Source of the DNA: Thermoproteota archaeon
GTDB taxonomy: Archaea > Korarchaeota > JAOZGF01 > JAOZFZ01
Length of the DNA stretch: 62,419 nucleotides
Assembly: GCA_027492035.1 (NCBI GenBank)
Contig: JAOZFT010000008.1
Coordinates: 1 to 62,419, forward strand
Reading direction: 5' to 3'
The notes beneath the pieces were generated by a model that was not told where the DNA came from, ran no database searches, and was given only the letters and a program-made list of their open reading frames with translations. Position numbers and translations under genes: made by a program. Positions 50,838 to 59,790 of this stretch are shown here, in pieces (position 1 is the first letter of the stretch; the number at the start of each line of letters is the position of its first letter).

Positions 50838-52028
50838 TTAAATCACTTTCTCTCTCCTTAGTTTTTCTATTTCCTTTTTTGAGTAACCTAAAAGTTTATT
50901 CAGAACTTCTTCCGTATGTTCACCAAGTAATGGAGGATATTTACTTATTTTAAGAGGTGTTTCAGAAAATTTTATCGGGGTGCCTACCATTTCCAGTTCA
51001 CCGATTTTAGGATGTTTCACTTTAACAAGCATTTCCCTATGTAGGACTTGAGGATCCTTAAATATTTCTTCCATTTTGTAAACTGGTCCACATGGAATTT
51101 TGGCTTTGTTTAAAATATTTATCCATTCATCTCTGTTTCTTCCTTGAAACAATTTCTCCAGTAAAGGTATTAACTTATTCTTGTTTTCAACTCTTCCACT
51201 GTTTGTTCTGAATTCAGGTTTATTAGCTAAATCTTTTAAACCTACTGTTTCACAAAAGACACGCCAAAAATTATCATTTCCAATTGCTAAAACCATGTAT
51301 TTACTGTCTTTTGTTTTGAAGCATTGGTAGGGAACAATGTTAGGGTGAGCTGAACCCATAGGTTTAGGGGATTTTCCTGTAGCGAAATAGTTTTGAGCCA
51401 TGTAAGTCATCCAAGAAACAGATGTGTCAAACAGTGATAAATCAAGATATTGACCCTTCCCTGTTTTCTCCCTCAGCCACAAAGCTGAAATAATGGCTAT
51501 TGCCGCATACATTCCTGTACCTAAGTCAGTTATAGCCACTCCTATCCTTACGGGAGGCCTTTCAGGTTCACCTGTTATCCCCATAAAGCCACCCATGCCT
51601 TGTATAATTATGTCGTAAGCTGTTCTGTTGCTGTAGGGCCCTGTTTGACCGAAACCTGAAATTGAACAATAAACAATTCTTGGGTTAACTTGTTTAATTG
51701 ATTCATAGTTTATACCTAATTTCGCAGCCACTCCAGGTCTGAAATTTTCCAAGAAAACATCTGATTTTTCAGCTAGTTTGTAAAGGATCTCCTTTCCCTT
51801 TTCACTTTTCAAATTCAAAGTTACACTTTTCTTTCCCCTATTAACTGAAAGGTAGTAAGCGCTTTCCCCATTAATGAAAGGAGGGCCCCAAGCTCTTGTG
51901 TCATCTCCCACACCTGGTTTTTCAACCTTTATTACTTCAGCCCCTAGATCTGCAAGTATCATTGAACAGAAAGGACCGGCTAAAACCCTACTTACATCCA
52001 AAACCCTAATTTTTTCTAAAGGAAGCAT
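50838..52028 (-). CDS. Class III (CaiB/BaiF) CoA-transferase
   Basis: This 396-residue family III CoA-transferase shows KIRVLDVSRVLAGPFCSMILADLGAEVIKVE at the N-terminus and the catalytic Asp in ITDLGTGMYAAIAI (about residue 170). NRGKKSVTLNLKSEKGK and PNIVPYQCFKTKDSKYMVLAIGND also match. It moves CoA between carboxylic acids. The gene upstream on the same strand (107 nt) is a citryl-CoA-lyase-like protein, so citrate, citramalate or a related acid is a sensible acceptor. The ATG follows AAGGTGA. It is convergent with GDT1. Confidence 0.92.
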   Translation of the reverse strand: MLPLEKIRVLDVSRVLAGPFCSMILADLGAEVIKVEKPGVGDDTRAWGPPFINGESAYYLSVNRGKKSVTLNLKSEKGKEILYKLAEKSDVFLENFRPGVAAKLGINYESIKQVNPRIVYCSISGFGQTGPYSNRTAYDIIIQGMGGFMGITGEPERPPVRIGVAITDLGTGMYAAIAIISALWLREKTGKGQYLDLSLFDTSVSWMTYMAQNYFATGKSPKPMGSAHPNIVPYQCFKTKDSKYMVLAIGNDNFWRVFCETVGLKDLANKPEFRTNSGRVENKNKLIPLLEKLFQGRNRDEWINILNKAKIPCGPVYKMEEIFKDPQVLHREMLVKVKHPKIGELEMVGTPIKFSETPLKISKYPPLLGEHTEEVLNKLLGYSKKEIEKLRREKVI

Positions 52029-52135
52029 ACACTTTCACCTTTTAAAAAGGAACTATTGGAAAGGGTTTTTCAACTATAAATTTTTCAAAAATACAAATCT
52101 TTTCAAGGAGAAGATGTAACCACCAGAAAGGAAAT

Positions 52136-52954
52136 TTATTTTTCATCCCTCCGATGGATGGGTAAACCCCTTTCTTTTGGTCCCACGTAACGAATTTGTT
52201 TCAAAGGAACTTCTTTGAATGGTCTTCCATTAACTATTTCTTCGTAAGAGTGAGCTGCTATGCCTAAACCCCTCGATAAAACAAAGATGGCTCTTCCCAT
52301 TCTCCAATCGAAACCAAGTTCACAAGCCACTGCAGCCATTGCCCCGTCAATATTGAGAGGCAACTTCCTCCCTTTAATTTCTGCCAAAGCCTTCTCTACG
52401 TTTCTGGCTATTTCTAGGTATTCACCCTTTAACCCGCATTCTTGAGCTATTTGGAAAAGTTTCAGTACCCTAGGATCTTTGTCTGTGTGAAGTTTATGCC
52501 CAAAACCAGGAACACGGCCTTCTTTCTTCAAATACTTTAAAACAAATTCTTTAACTGCTTCCTCCATCCTTCCTTCCTTTTTAATTTCTTCTTTTAAGAT
52601 GTAAAAGAATTTCATCGCCCCTTCAATGGCTCCGCCGTGATATTTCCCTAAAGCATTCACCCCACTTGCTATAGCGTTTTGTAAACCAACCCCTCCTGAA
52701 GCAACATACCTTGCAGCTGCAACAGAAGGACAGAATAAACTGTGGTCACAGCCGGCAATTAATAAGGCATCAAGTATTTTTTTCCATTTCCTATTCGGCA
52801 GCTCCCCTTTAAAAATCAAATAAAAGGTTTCACCATAGGAAAGGTTTTCCATCAAGTCCTCTATTCTGTAACCTCTTACAAGAATTTTATTTTTTTCAAC
52901 ATATGTTATTGAAGTTTTCCAGTAGGATCCTTCTTCCTCCATTTCCCCCGACAC
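52136..52954 (-). CDS. Citrate-synthase-superfamily citryl-CoA lyase-like protein
   Basis: This 272-residue protein has only the core of the citrate synthase fold (usual length about 370-430). It keeps the catalytic residues: His in ALGKYHGGAIEGAM, His in VPGFGHKLHTDKDPR and Asp in NIDGAMAAVACELGF, and the GLGIAAHSYEEI helix. Short family members such as this are called citryl-CoA lyases and cleave or form the acyl-CoA bond without hydrolysing the thioester. A downstream CoA-transferase would supply the CoA ester. The start is a GTG at 52954 or the ATG at 52942. Confidence 0.85.
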   Translation of the reverse strand: MSGEMEEEGSYWKTSITYVEKNKILVRGYRIEDLMENLSYGETFYLIFKGELPNRKWKKILDALLIAGCDHSLFCPSVAAARYVASGGVGLQNAIASGVNALGKYHGGAIEGAMKFFYILKEEIKKEGRMEEAVKEFVLKYLKKEGRVPGFGHKLHTDKDPRVLKLFQIAQECGLKGEYLEIARNVEKALAEIKGRKLPLNIDGAMAAVACELGFDWRMGRAIFVLSRGLGIAAHSYEEIVNGRPFKEVPLKQIRYVGPKERGLPIHRRDEK

Positions 52955-53047
52955 CTATTTTTCACTCTTCATTAAAAGTAGACATGATTTTTTAAAAGAG
53001 GAGGGGTTTATTAACTTTCCCAAAAAATAAATTTAATTGGGATATAA

Positions 53048-53550
53048 ATGGAAGAAACAATATTAACATTGATGGAGGAGGAAGATTTATTCTTAACATT
53101 AATCAGTCCAGAGGCAATTAAGGATGCTGAAACTAAAGATAAACTAAAGATAAATAGTAGAAAGAGTAGATGACGCATTATCTGCAGAAACTGTAGCCAT
53201 AGCTAACAGCGGCTTCGTAGGGGTGGAACCTGAAATATTAGTACCTTCCCATGTGGTAAATCAGTTGAAACTACATAACATAAAGGAATTGGAAACTTAC
53301 ACAAAAATCACAGGAGACGGTAGGGAAATAAGATTTTTGAAATATAGGAACGCTGTCAAAGTCTATGTTGTTACCGGTGACAGGGTAGAGGGACCAATCA
53401 TCAACACCGTCCTGCTCTCAACCAGAGCCAAGTACACCTTGTTAAACGATAAACTTCTCAGCAAATTAAAAATAAATTCCTTTAGACTTTGGTGAAGGTA
53501 CCTGGTGCTTTAGAGATGAACCAGGAAAGAAAGAGAGAAGAAGCGTATGA
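53048..53550 (+). pseudogene. Broken archaeal retropepsin-like (aspartyl protease-fold) gene
   Basis: Three frames together give one protein. The first, MEETILTLMEEEDLFLTLIS, runs from 53048 to a stop at 53171. The second resumes upstream with VERVDDALSAETVAIANSGF and continues through EILVPSHVVNQLKL to LLNDKLLSKLKI. The third completes the family's ending, IPLDFGEGTWCFRDEPG, with a stop at 53548. This is the order of small archaeal aspartyl-protease-like proteins, in which a D-T/S-G motif precedes the FxG; here it is N-S-G, so the active Asp is also lost. An 11-bp tandem repeat sits next to the first break. Confidence 0.6.
53131..53153. repeat. 11-bp tandem duplication in the retropepsin-like pseudogene
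   Basis: The unit AACTAAAGATA is directly repeated at 53131-53141 and 53142-53152, just before the first frame break. It is a likely cause or by-product of slippage. Confidence 0.65.
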
Positions 53551-53779
53551 AACAAAGCAAAAATAAGAGATTCAAGTTACTCTTCCATTTTTAAACATCG
53601 CTTTTAAGGTAAGTTTTTGCCAGTAAATTGAAAAAAATTGTAAATAAGAAATAGGACATAGTTAGTTAAGTTTTCGGTTTTAGAATAAAATTACCAGGTG
53701 CACTATCCATCGAAACAGTTAATAAGCTAAAACCTACCAATACCTACGAGAATTCATCAGTTATGAACTCCCTGAACCT

Positions 53780-54148
53780 TTAACCGTGTTCATGGAATCT
53801 TTCTTTAGGTTCATAGGGCGTACTAACAAGTTCTCCTTTTATGAAACTCTGAACTATGTCTCTTATTTTGCCGGAAGCACCTGTAATAACCTGAATCCCC
53901 AACTTTTTAAACCAGTCCTTTGCCCTCCACCCTATTCCCCGTGCAATAATTACGTTAACTTTTTGTGAAAATAGGAAGTTAGGGATATCCCCTGGTGAAT
54001 GGGAGCCGAAAGGAGTTTTTATAGCTTTTACGTTTTTTATTTCAGATTTTTCAATGTCAACTATCGTGTAAAAAGGGGATCTCCCGAAATGTTCACCTAC
54101 AAAACTATCTAACCCTTTGTCATCGATTGAAGGTATTGCTATCCTCAT
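53780..54148 (-). CDS. NifX/NifB-type iron-molybdenum cofactor domain protein
   Basis: This 122-residue protein of the dinitrogenase Fe-Mo cofactor family opens with MRIAIPSIDDKGLDSFVGEHFGRSPFYTIVD and has the SPGDIPNFL, VNVIIARGIGWRAKDWF and LGIQVITGASGKIRDIV blocks of the family. In non-diazotrophs such proteins bind Fe-S or metal clusters. No nif genes are nearby, so a nitrogen-fixation role is unlikely. It begins with ATG near GATGAGAA. Confidence 0.85.
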   Translation of the reverse strand: MRIAIPSIDDKGLDSFVGEHFGRSPFYTIVDIEKSEIKNVKAIKTPFGSHSPGDIPNFLFSQKVNVIIARGIGWRAKDWFKKLGIQVITGASGKIRDIVQSFIKGELVSTPYEPKERFHEHG

Positions 54149-54396
54149 TTCTCATCGCCGTCTCCACAAAGAAATGTTTCTGAAAAAAAATTGTGTTTAA
54201 TCTCAAAATTCCCTTCTCCACCCCCTATAAAAATTTTACGATTCTAAATTTCTTTTGTTTAAATTTTTTGTTTCATTTTTCAAAATGAAATATTTCCATC
54301 CAGTAAACCTCAACATCAAAAACATTTTTTAAAACAAAGTAAATAAATAACAGTTTTTTACATTCACTTAATTTAAGGAAAGTTTGTGGAGGGAAA

Positions 54397-54894
54397 ATGA
54401 ACATAAAAAATTTCCAATCTTTTAAAAGGGGAAAGGAACAGCTTGAAAACTTCCTTAAAAAGAAAAAAGTGAAGTATAAAATAATAACTCTCACCGGTAG
54501 TACAAGAACGGTTCAAGAAGCAAGTAAGGAATTAAGTGTTGACTCCTCAGAAATAGTTAAAAGCTTGATTTTTATAACAGAGGAAGGTAAACCTGTCCTG
54601 TGTATAGTTAGGGGGGACAGGAAAGTTGATAGAAAGAAACTCAAAAAAATTTTAGGAACAAAAGATGTTAAATTAGCTTCTCCAAAAGAAGTTCTTGAAA
54701 TAACAGGTTTTGAAGTTGGTGGTGTACCACCTGTAGGCCTTAAAGGGCTGCACAAAATAATAATTGACAAGAACATAATGGAGAAGCCTGTAGTTTATGG
54801 TGGAGGAGGAGAGGGAAACCTCATCCTAGAAATAAACCCAGAAGACATAAAGAAACTTGTAAACGCAGAAATAACCGACATCTCCAAAAAATAA
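54397..54894 (+). CDS. YbaK/ProX-type aminoacyl-tRNA deacylase
   Basis: This 165-residue protein has the YbaK/EbsC fold. TVQEASKELSVDSSEIVKSLIFI contains the conserved Lys, LCIVRGDRKVDRKKLKKIL follows, and EVLEITGFEVGGVPPVGLK carries the GxxPPxG loop typical of Cys/Ala-tRNA(Pro) editing enzymes. It clears misacylated tRNAs. The ATG follows GGAGGG. The lipoate ligase gene begins 15 nt downstream, presumably in the same transcript. Confidence 0.9.
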   Translation: MNIKNFQSFKRGKEQLENFLKKKKVKYKIITLTGSTRTVQEASKELSVDSSEIVKSLIFITEEGKPVLCIVRGDRKVDRKKLKKILGTKDVKLASPKEVLEITGFEVGGVPPVGLKGLHKIIIDKNIMEKPVVYGGGGEGNLILEINPEDIKKLVNAEITDISKK

Positions 54895-54909
54895 TTTTTC
54901 GAAGTAGAG

Positions 54910-55728
54910 GTGAGGGAGATTCAGGAGAAACAGGAATGGAGACTTATCCCCCTAAAAGAAAATAATGCGTTCATGAACATGGCCATTGACGAGGCAATAC
55001 TTAACCACGTGGTGAAGAAGAAATCCCCCAACACTTTAAGGTTTTATCGCTGGAACCCTTCAGCAGTCTCAATTGGTTTCTTTCAAAACGTGTACGAAGA
55101 AGTGAACATTGAACTCTGTAAAAAATTAAAAATCGATGTGGTGAGAAGAATAACGGGAGGAGGAGCTGTTTTCCACGACTACAACGGAGAAATAACTTAC
55201 AGCATAATCTACAACGAAAACAACCCTGAAATACCTAAAGAAATATCTAAAGCCTACTTCTTCACTTGTAAAGGAATAATTAACGCCCTCAAAAGGAAAG
55301 GATGGAAAGCAATATTTCAAACAGGAAAAATTCATTCATGTCCCAACATTGAATTACAAGGGTACAAAATTTCAGGAAACGCCCGTACACGAAAACATAG
55401 CGTTGTTTTGCAGCATGGAACTATTCTTTTAAAGGTTAGACCTGAAGTAATGTTTAATGTTTTGAAAAAACCGGTTCCTGGTGTAGAAAACCATGAAAAG
55501 GCTTTCCAGATAGCAAGTAAAAAAGTTAAGGGGGTAAATGATATAGTAGAGGATAAACTTAGTTTTGAAGAGCTTTACGAAGCATTGGTTTCAGGTTTTG
55601 AAGAAGCTCTAAACGTAAATTTCAGAACGGGAAACTTGGAAAAATCTGAACTTAAAGAAGCTGAAAAACTTGCAGTCAAAAAATACATGACGAAAAAGTG
55701 GCTAGTTAATAGAAAAGAAAGCAAGTAA
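54910..55728 (+). CDS. lplA: Lipoate-protein ligase A-type protein (catalytic domain only)
   Basis: This 272-residue biotin/lipoate ligase-fold protein has RFYRWNPSAVSIGFFQN, the lipoyl-AMP motif VRRITGGGAVFHDYNGEITYSI and the substrate lysine in LQGYKISGNARTRKHSVVLQHG. It attaches lipoate or an analogous acid to the lipoyl domain of a 2-oxoacid complex or glycine cleavage H protein. The C-terminal LplB-like lobe of E. coli LplA is missing, as in archaeal bipartite ligases, but no separate LplB gene is in the window. The GTG start is preceded by GAAGTAGAG. It is coupled to ybaK. Confidence 0.9.
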   Translation: MREIQEKQEWRLIPLKENNAFMNMAIDEAILNHVVKKKSPNTLRFYRWNPSAVSIGFFQNVYEEVNIELCKKLKIDVVRRITGGGAVFHDYNGEITYSIIYNENNPEIPKEISKAYFFTCKGIINALKRKGWKAIFQTGKIHSCPNIELQGYKISGNARTRKHSVVLQHGTILLKVRPEVMFNVLKKPVPGVENHEKAFQIASKKVKGVNDIVEDKLSFEELYEALVSGFEEALNVNFRTGNLEKSELKEAEKLAVKKYMTKKWLVNRKESK

Positions 55729-55774
55729 TTTTTCGTAAGCCTTAAAATCGTTCCTTACGTAACTGTTTATTTTG

Positions 55775-56572
55775 TTAAAGAAAATGCTCCAGGTTTTCTT
55801 TGCCCATAAAGTAACTCTTTAATTTATAGCAACCAACCAAACCAATTAGCCCCATAATTGCAACAATTGCTTCTACAAAGTACAGTCCTTTCAAAGTTTG
55901 AAGGTTAAAGCAGCTTTGAAGAAACGGAATCAAACCATCTACAGCTGTCTTGTATACAACAGCAACTAGAAAGAGTGAAAGTTTATTTTCATGTAAGGAA
56001 GCAGCTACAAGCAAAACAGAAAAAACATGGACGAAAATAGTGAATAATCTCTCAATTACAGGCGCCGGAATAAATAAACTGCTTACACTTAACTGTTTCA
56101 AAACAATAGCTCTTTGCGGCGCAGGCACCAAATTTAAAAGTTCAGGGTATAAAACAAAAACTAAAACGTTAATGAACGAAGAGAAACCGAGAAGTATGGC
56201 TTCCAAACAGCCGAAACCTAAACCAAAGGCTACAGCTTCCTCAAAAAACATGTCCTTCAACCTAAACTTCACCATCAACAAGTAAGGAAAAACGTTTTCC
56301 AAGATACCTGTCCTTAACCCAACATACAACCCGGTTAAGCCAATAACTAAAACCTGGTTTGAAAAGGTAGAAAACCATGAATAAATACCTTTAGTCACTG
56401 AAACATCCATTAAAGCCTTTATTGAAACAGCTGCAACCCACGCTATGAAACCAAACCCAAAAAATTTAAATGAAATGTCTTTTTCTTTCCACCAGTAAAT
56501 TAAAGGGAAGAAACCAACCAACATCATCCCTAAACCACTAAAAACCAAGAAGGGATTAATCAAGTTTCCCAT
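55775..56572 (-). CDS. YhfC-family membrane protein (putative glutamic intramembrane protease)
   Basis: This polytopic protein of about 265 residues has eight hydrophobic helices. It fits the YhfC family, which is related to CAAX/glutamic-type intramembrane proteases: AVAFGLGFGCLEAILLG (with the conserved Glu), then PVIERLFTIFVHVFSVLLV (with ER and His) and YKTAVDGLIPFLQ. The substrate is unknown. An upstream GTG is possible, but AAAGGTGG fits the ATG at 56572. It is convergent with the lipoate ligase gene. Confidence 0.83.
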   Translation of the reverse strand: MGNLINPFLVFSGLGMMLVGFFPLIYWWKEKDISFKFFGFGFIAWVAAVSIKALMDVSVTKGIYSWFSTFSNQVLVIGLTGLYVGLRTGILENVFPYLLMVKFRLKDMFFEEAVAFGLGFGCLEAILLGFSSFINVLVFVLYPELLNLVPAPQRAIVLKQLSVSSLFIPAPVIERLFTIFVHVFSVLLVAASLHENKLSLFLVAVVYKTAVDGLIPFLQSCFNLQTLKGLYFVEAIVAIMGLIGLVGCYKLKSYFMGKENLEHFL

Positions 56573-56850
56573 GGCTTCCACCTTTCCCTTATTGAAAAAA
56601 TAAGAAGCTGAAAAACACGTTAGAAAGAAAAGAAAAACTTTTTAAAAGTTTCTTTCCGTTTAAATACTTAAAAACTTTTGGTTAGGCCCTAAAACCCTTT
56701 TAGCTTTATAGAATTTTAAAAAAACTAAACCAACTAGGTAACATGTAACGTTTAAACTTTTATTACTAGCTCCTTTCCCCTCACTCTGCATCAGTTTTCA
56801 GCTTTTTTCCCTTTTAAAAACAGTTTCCAGATCCTAAAGGTAGATAAGCA

Positions 56851-57747
56851 ATGCTTATATTTATTTTCGGCTTCTTAGAAAATAATTCAGGAAAAACAAC
56901 TGTTGCAAGGGCTTTAATCAGTTGCTTGAAAGTGAGAGGGTTCAAAGTTTCAGGGTTTAAACCTTTATCAGGTCACAGTTTTTGGTGGCAGTATAATTCT
57001 TATCTTAAATGTGTGGAGAAAGGCAGTTTATTTAGTGAAGACGCTTACATCCTGTGGAAAACAATGAATGAAAAAATTCCTGTTGAAGTATTAAACCCTG
57101 CAGATGTTCTTCTTTCTGTTCCAAACCTTGAAAAACTCTACAGGTTCAAAAACTTCTCTTTGCTCTATAACTCTTCAACTATGAACTGGTTCGTTGCAGG
57201 AAGATTTACTTTCTTGGATGGAAAGAAGAAAAAAGATTTAATATACTACAACAAAAGAGAAAACCTATTAATTAAACCTGAAAAACTCATTGCTTCCTTA
57301 AAGAAAAGAAACACACTTCTCCCGGTTTCAAACCCTAAAGAATTCCTTGACCTCCACAGAAAATATTACAGAAAATCAGTTGAAACCTGTTTCCAAGAAA
57401 TCTCGAAAAAATTTAGTTTAATTGTTGCAGAAGGATTTAACGACGCTGTTTACCCATGGAAGGGAGTAGAAAAAGCAGGTTTAGTATTGGGGGTTTCACC
57501 AGGGTTTGTTTCAATTTTTGGAAACAAGGAATTCACTGAAGCTATCCATGCCAGAGGAAAATGGGAGTTAACAACTTCTGCAGATATAATTAACTTGATG
57601 AAACCTCTAAAAACAGTTAAGTTTCCCCATTTAACAAGTAAAGAAGTGGAAAGCGACGAAGCAATCCTTAAAAAAGCAGAAAAATCTTTGGAAGAAATCT
57701 TAAGCCACTTCCTTCAGATGGAAGATAGAGCCCAAGAACAATTCTAA
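56851..57747 (+). CDS. P-loop ATPase/GTPase, dethiobiotin-synthetase-like
   Basis: This 298-residue protein begins with a P-loop, FGFLENNSGKTTVARALI (residues about 6-23). The following GFKVSGFKPLSGHSF has the K-P-x-S-G pattern of the BioD/CobQ type, in which the domain binds substrate next to ATP. KFSLIVAEGFNDAVYPW marks the Walker B-like strand. The length and the insert between residues 60 and 180 are not typical of BioD, and no biotin genes are nearby, so the substrate is unknown. The ATG has an AAAGGTAG site. Confidence 0.75.
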   Translation: MLIFIFGFLENNSGKTTVARALISCLKVRGFKVSGFKPLSGHSFWWQYNSYLKCVEKGSLFSEDAYILWKTMNEKIPVEVLNPADVLLSVPNLEKLYRFKNFSLLYNSSTMNWFVAGRFTFLDGKKKKDLIYYNKRENLLIKPEKLIASLKKRNTLLPVSNPKEFLDLHRKYYRKSVETCFQEISKKFSLIVAEGFNDAVYPWKGVEKAGLVLGVSPGFVSIFGNKEFTEAIHARGKWELTTSADIINLMKPLKTVKFPHLTSKEVESDEAILKKAEKSLEEILSHFLQMEDRAQEQF

Positions 57748-58087
57748 AAATCAACGAATAACACTGAAACATAAAAAAGATTTTCAACGGATTTCTCCGT
57801 CGGAGATGCTTAATTGAATTTAACAAAAATTTTTACTTTCCTTTCAAACCAGTAGCAATTAAAAAAGTTTCTCATTCATAGCTACAGAAAAATTAAGGAA
57901 GTAAGGAAGGGAGGAAACAATTAAGGAAGCAACTAATAACTAAGTAAACAATAAATAAAGGTAAGACTTTTTAACTAAATTCTTCATTTTTCCCTTTCAT
58001 GTAAAAAACAATCCAAAACTGAGTTGTTACTTTGTTGTTGAGTAAATTTTTCTTTGGGAAAGTTCTGTAAGAGAGGTTGCTTTTGTT
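57748..58087. other. Intergenic region
   Basis: About 340 AT-rich bases. A short inverted element near 57788-57806 (TTTCTCCGTCGGAGATGCT) stands out mildly. No gene was seen. Confidence 0.35.
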
Positions 58088-58708
58088 ATGGTTAAAGTTT
58101 CACCTGCTGGCTTAATTTATTTATATCCTGGTTTATTTTCCACTCCATACAAGCTAGGTTCTTCCTTAATAAAGTTTAATGACCCCCTAAAACCCGGTGT
58201 TTACTGGTCGGTTTCAGGTTTAAGGGAAAAAATGATCCTAGCCACTATTTTGGCTTTAACAGAAGACAACAAAGTTTTTCTGGTTTCCAAAGAAAGTAAA
58301 AAGTTAAGTAGAGGGGAGTATTACAGTAAAGACAGCAGAGTCGTTGAAATAGTCAAGAATGAAAACTTCAACTCAAGAATTTATGGTTTCATCTCTGAAC
58401 CTATTGAAAAATTAATCTTAAAAGAGAGCATTTCTTTAAGAATCGTTTCAAAAAGAGCTGTTCAGAAAGTCCCTAAGTTCACAAGTTTTATGGCGCAGGT
58501 TTTTAAAAGAGACATTGAACCTTTAGGTTTATTTAAACAAGAGAAACGTTTAGGTATAATCAAGAGACATGTCCCGGTTAAAGAAAAAATGAAGGGGTTA
58601 AGAAAAGAAGCTGAAAAACTCAGAAAAACAGTTTTAAGGTTTAGAAGGGAAGAACCTGAAAAATATAAGATTGCGGTGAAGAATATAATTGAAGGAATAG
58701 TGAGCTAA
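58088..58708 (+). CDS. Hypothetical protein, basic C-terminal helix
   Basis: This 206-residue protein fits no family I recognise. The N-terminal 100 residues look like alternating strands (SPAGLIYLYPGLF, KPGVYWSVSGLREKMILATIL, NKVFLVSKE). The C-terminal 60 are strongly basic and helical (VKEKMKGLRKEAEKLRKTVLRFRREEPEKYKIAVKN), possibly a coiled coil or nucleic-acid-binding tail. No signal peptide is present. The ATG has GAGAGGTT 9 nt upstream. The SAM hydrolase gene follows 44 nt later, so they may be co-expressed. Confidence 0.6.
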   Translation: MVKVSPAGLIYLYPGLFSTPYKLGSSLIKFNDPLKPGVYWSVSGLREKMILATILALTEDNKVFLVSKESKKLSRGEYYSKDSRVVEIVKNENFNSRIYGFISEPIEKLILKESISLRIVSKRAVQKVPKFTSFMAQVFKRDIEPLGLFKQEKRLGIIKRHVPVKEKMKGLRKEAEKLRKTVLRFRREEPEKYKIAVKNIIEGIVS

Positions 58709-58752
58709 TTCCATTTTTCCAGTTGTAAAAACCCTATTTTGGTGGTTAAGTA

Positions 58753-59544
58753 GTGAACAAAACAATCATAACCCTAACTACTGATTTCTCGATTAAAAGC
58801 CCTTACCCTGCAGTTATGAAAGGAGTTATCCTTTCATTAAACCCTCAAACACAAGTCATTGATTTGACACATGAAATACCTAAATTCGACATTTTCACAG
58901 CATCTTTCATTCTGAGTTACGCAGTAACTTACTTTCCTAAAGGAACAATTCATGTATGCGTTGTCGACCCAGGAGTTGGAACAGAAAGGAAGGGAGTCAT
59001 TATTAAATGCCAAAAAGGATATTTGGTAGGCCCTGACAATGGATGCTTGTCCCTGGCAGCTGAAAAATTAAAACCTTTAAAGGTTTTCGAAATAATACCT
59101 GAAAAATTCAATATTTCATCCCAAACTTTTCATGGAAGAGATCTTTTCGCTCCAGCTGCCGCCTACATAAGTCTAAAAAAAGATTTAAATGAGTTCTGTA
59201 AACCTCTCACCCACTTCAACAAAATCAATTTCCCAAAGCCTCACTTAACCAAGGAAGGAGTTAAAGGAGAAATCATATTTATTGATGATTTCGGAAACCT
59301 AGTCACCAATATTTCATTGTCTGAAATCAATGAAGCCGGTTTTAAATTGAAAGAAAAGGTTAAACTAAGATTTAAAGGGAAAACTTTCAAAACTAGGCTG
59401 CTGGAAACCTACGGCCAAGGCCGCAAGGGAGAGTTAATGCTTGTACTTAACAGCTTTAACTTATTTGAGATATCGGTAAGGGAAGGAAACGCCAAAGAAA
59501 AACTCGGTGCAGAAACAAAGAAGGTGATTGAAGTAATGAAGTAG
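58753..59544 (+). CDS. S-adenosyl-L-methionine hydrolase (SAM hydroxide adenosyltransferase, DUF62)
   Basis: This 263-residue protein matches the archaeal DUF62 family, structurally related to the chlorinase/fluorinase enzymes. ITLTTDFSIKSPYPAVMKGVILSLNP gives the family Asp in TTDF. HVCVVDPGVGTERKGVII and LVGPDNGCLSLAA follow. TFHGRDLFAPAAAYIS and the C-terminal FIDDFGNLVTNISLSEI are conserved. The family hydrolyses SAM to adenosine and methionine using water. The DFGNLVTNI ending points to the hydrolase rather than a halogenase. It starts with GTG behind GGTGG. Confidence 0.92.
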   Translation: MNKTIITLTTDFSIKSPYPAVMKGVILSLNPQTQVIDLTHEIPKFDIFTASFILSYAVTYFPKGTIHVCVVDPGVGTERKGVIIKCQKGYLVGPDNGCLSLAAEKLKPLKVFEIIPEKFNISSQTFHGRDLFAPAAAYISLKKDLNEFCKPLTHFNKINFPKPHLTKEGVKGEIIFIDDFGNLVTNISLSEINEAGFKLKEKVKLRFKGKTFKTRLLETYGQGRKGELMLVLNSFNLFEISVREGNAKEKLGAETKKVIEVMK

Positions 59545-59645
59545 CGTTCCCTTCTTGTTTTTAAACCATTACACAAATATGAATTACGGTTTCTGTAAAA
59601 CAAAAAAATTTAAAAAGGGTTCATTATTTAGATAAACTCTGCTTT

Positions 59646-59667
59646 TTTCCCTTTCTAGAAAGGGAAA
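59646..59667. promoter_or_regulatory. 22-bp perfect palindrome upstream of the luciferase-like gene
   Basis: A perfect dyad with no spacer (core CCCTTTCTAGAAAGGG, extended by TTT/AAA on the two sides) ends at the AAAGGAGG ribosome site. AATTTAAAAAG at about 59607 is a TATA candidate some 40 nt upstream. A dimeric repressor site over the translation start region is the simplest reading; a hairpin that hides the ribosome site is another. Confidence 0.55.
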
Positions 59668-59790
59668 GGAGGTGAAAAATTTTGGGCGATTTAGTTCCAG
59701 TACGGAATAGCACTTAAACCCTCCTTTTTTGATTCAGAAAACCTTCAATCTACACTTCACCTTTGCAAAAGACTCGGTTTCTCCTTAGCA

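Noticed and set aside
53780..54148. Evidence of nitrogen fixation from the NifX-like gene
   Set aside because: No nifH, D, K, E, N or B is present; single NifX-domain proteins are common in anaerobic archaea without nitrogenase.
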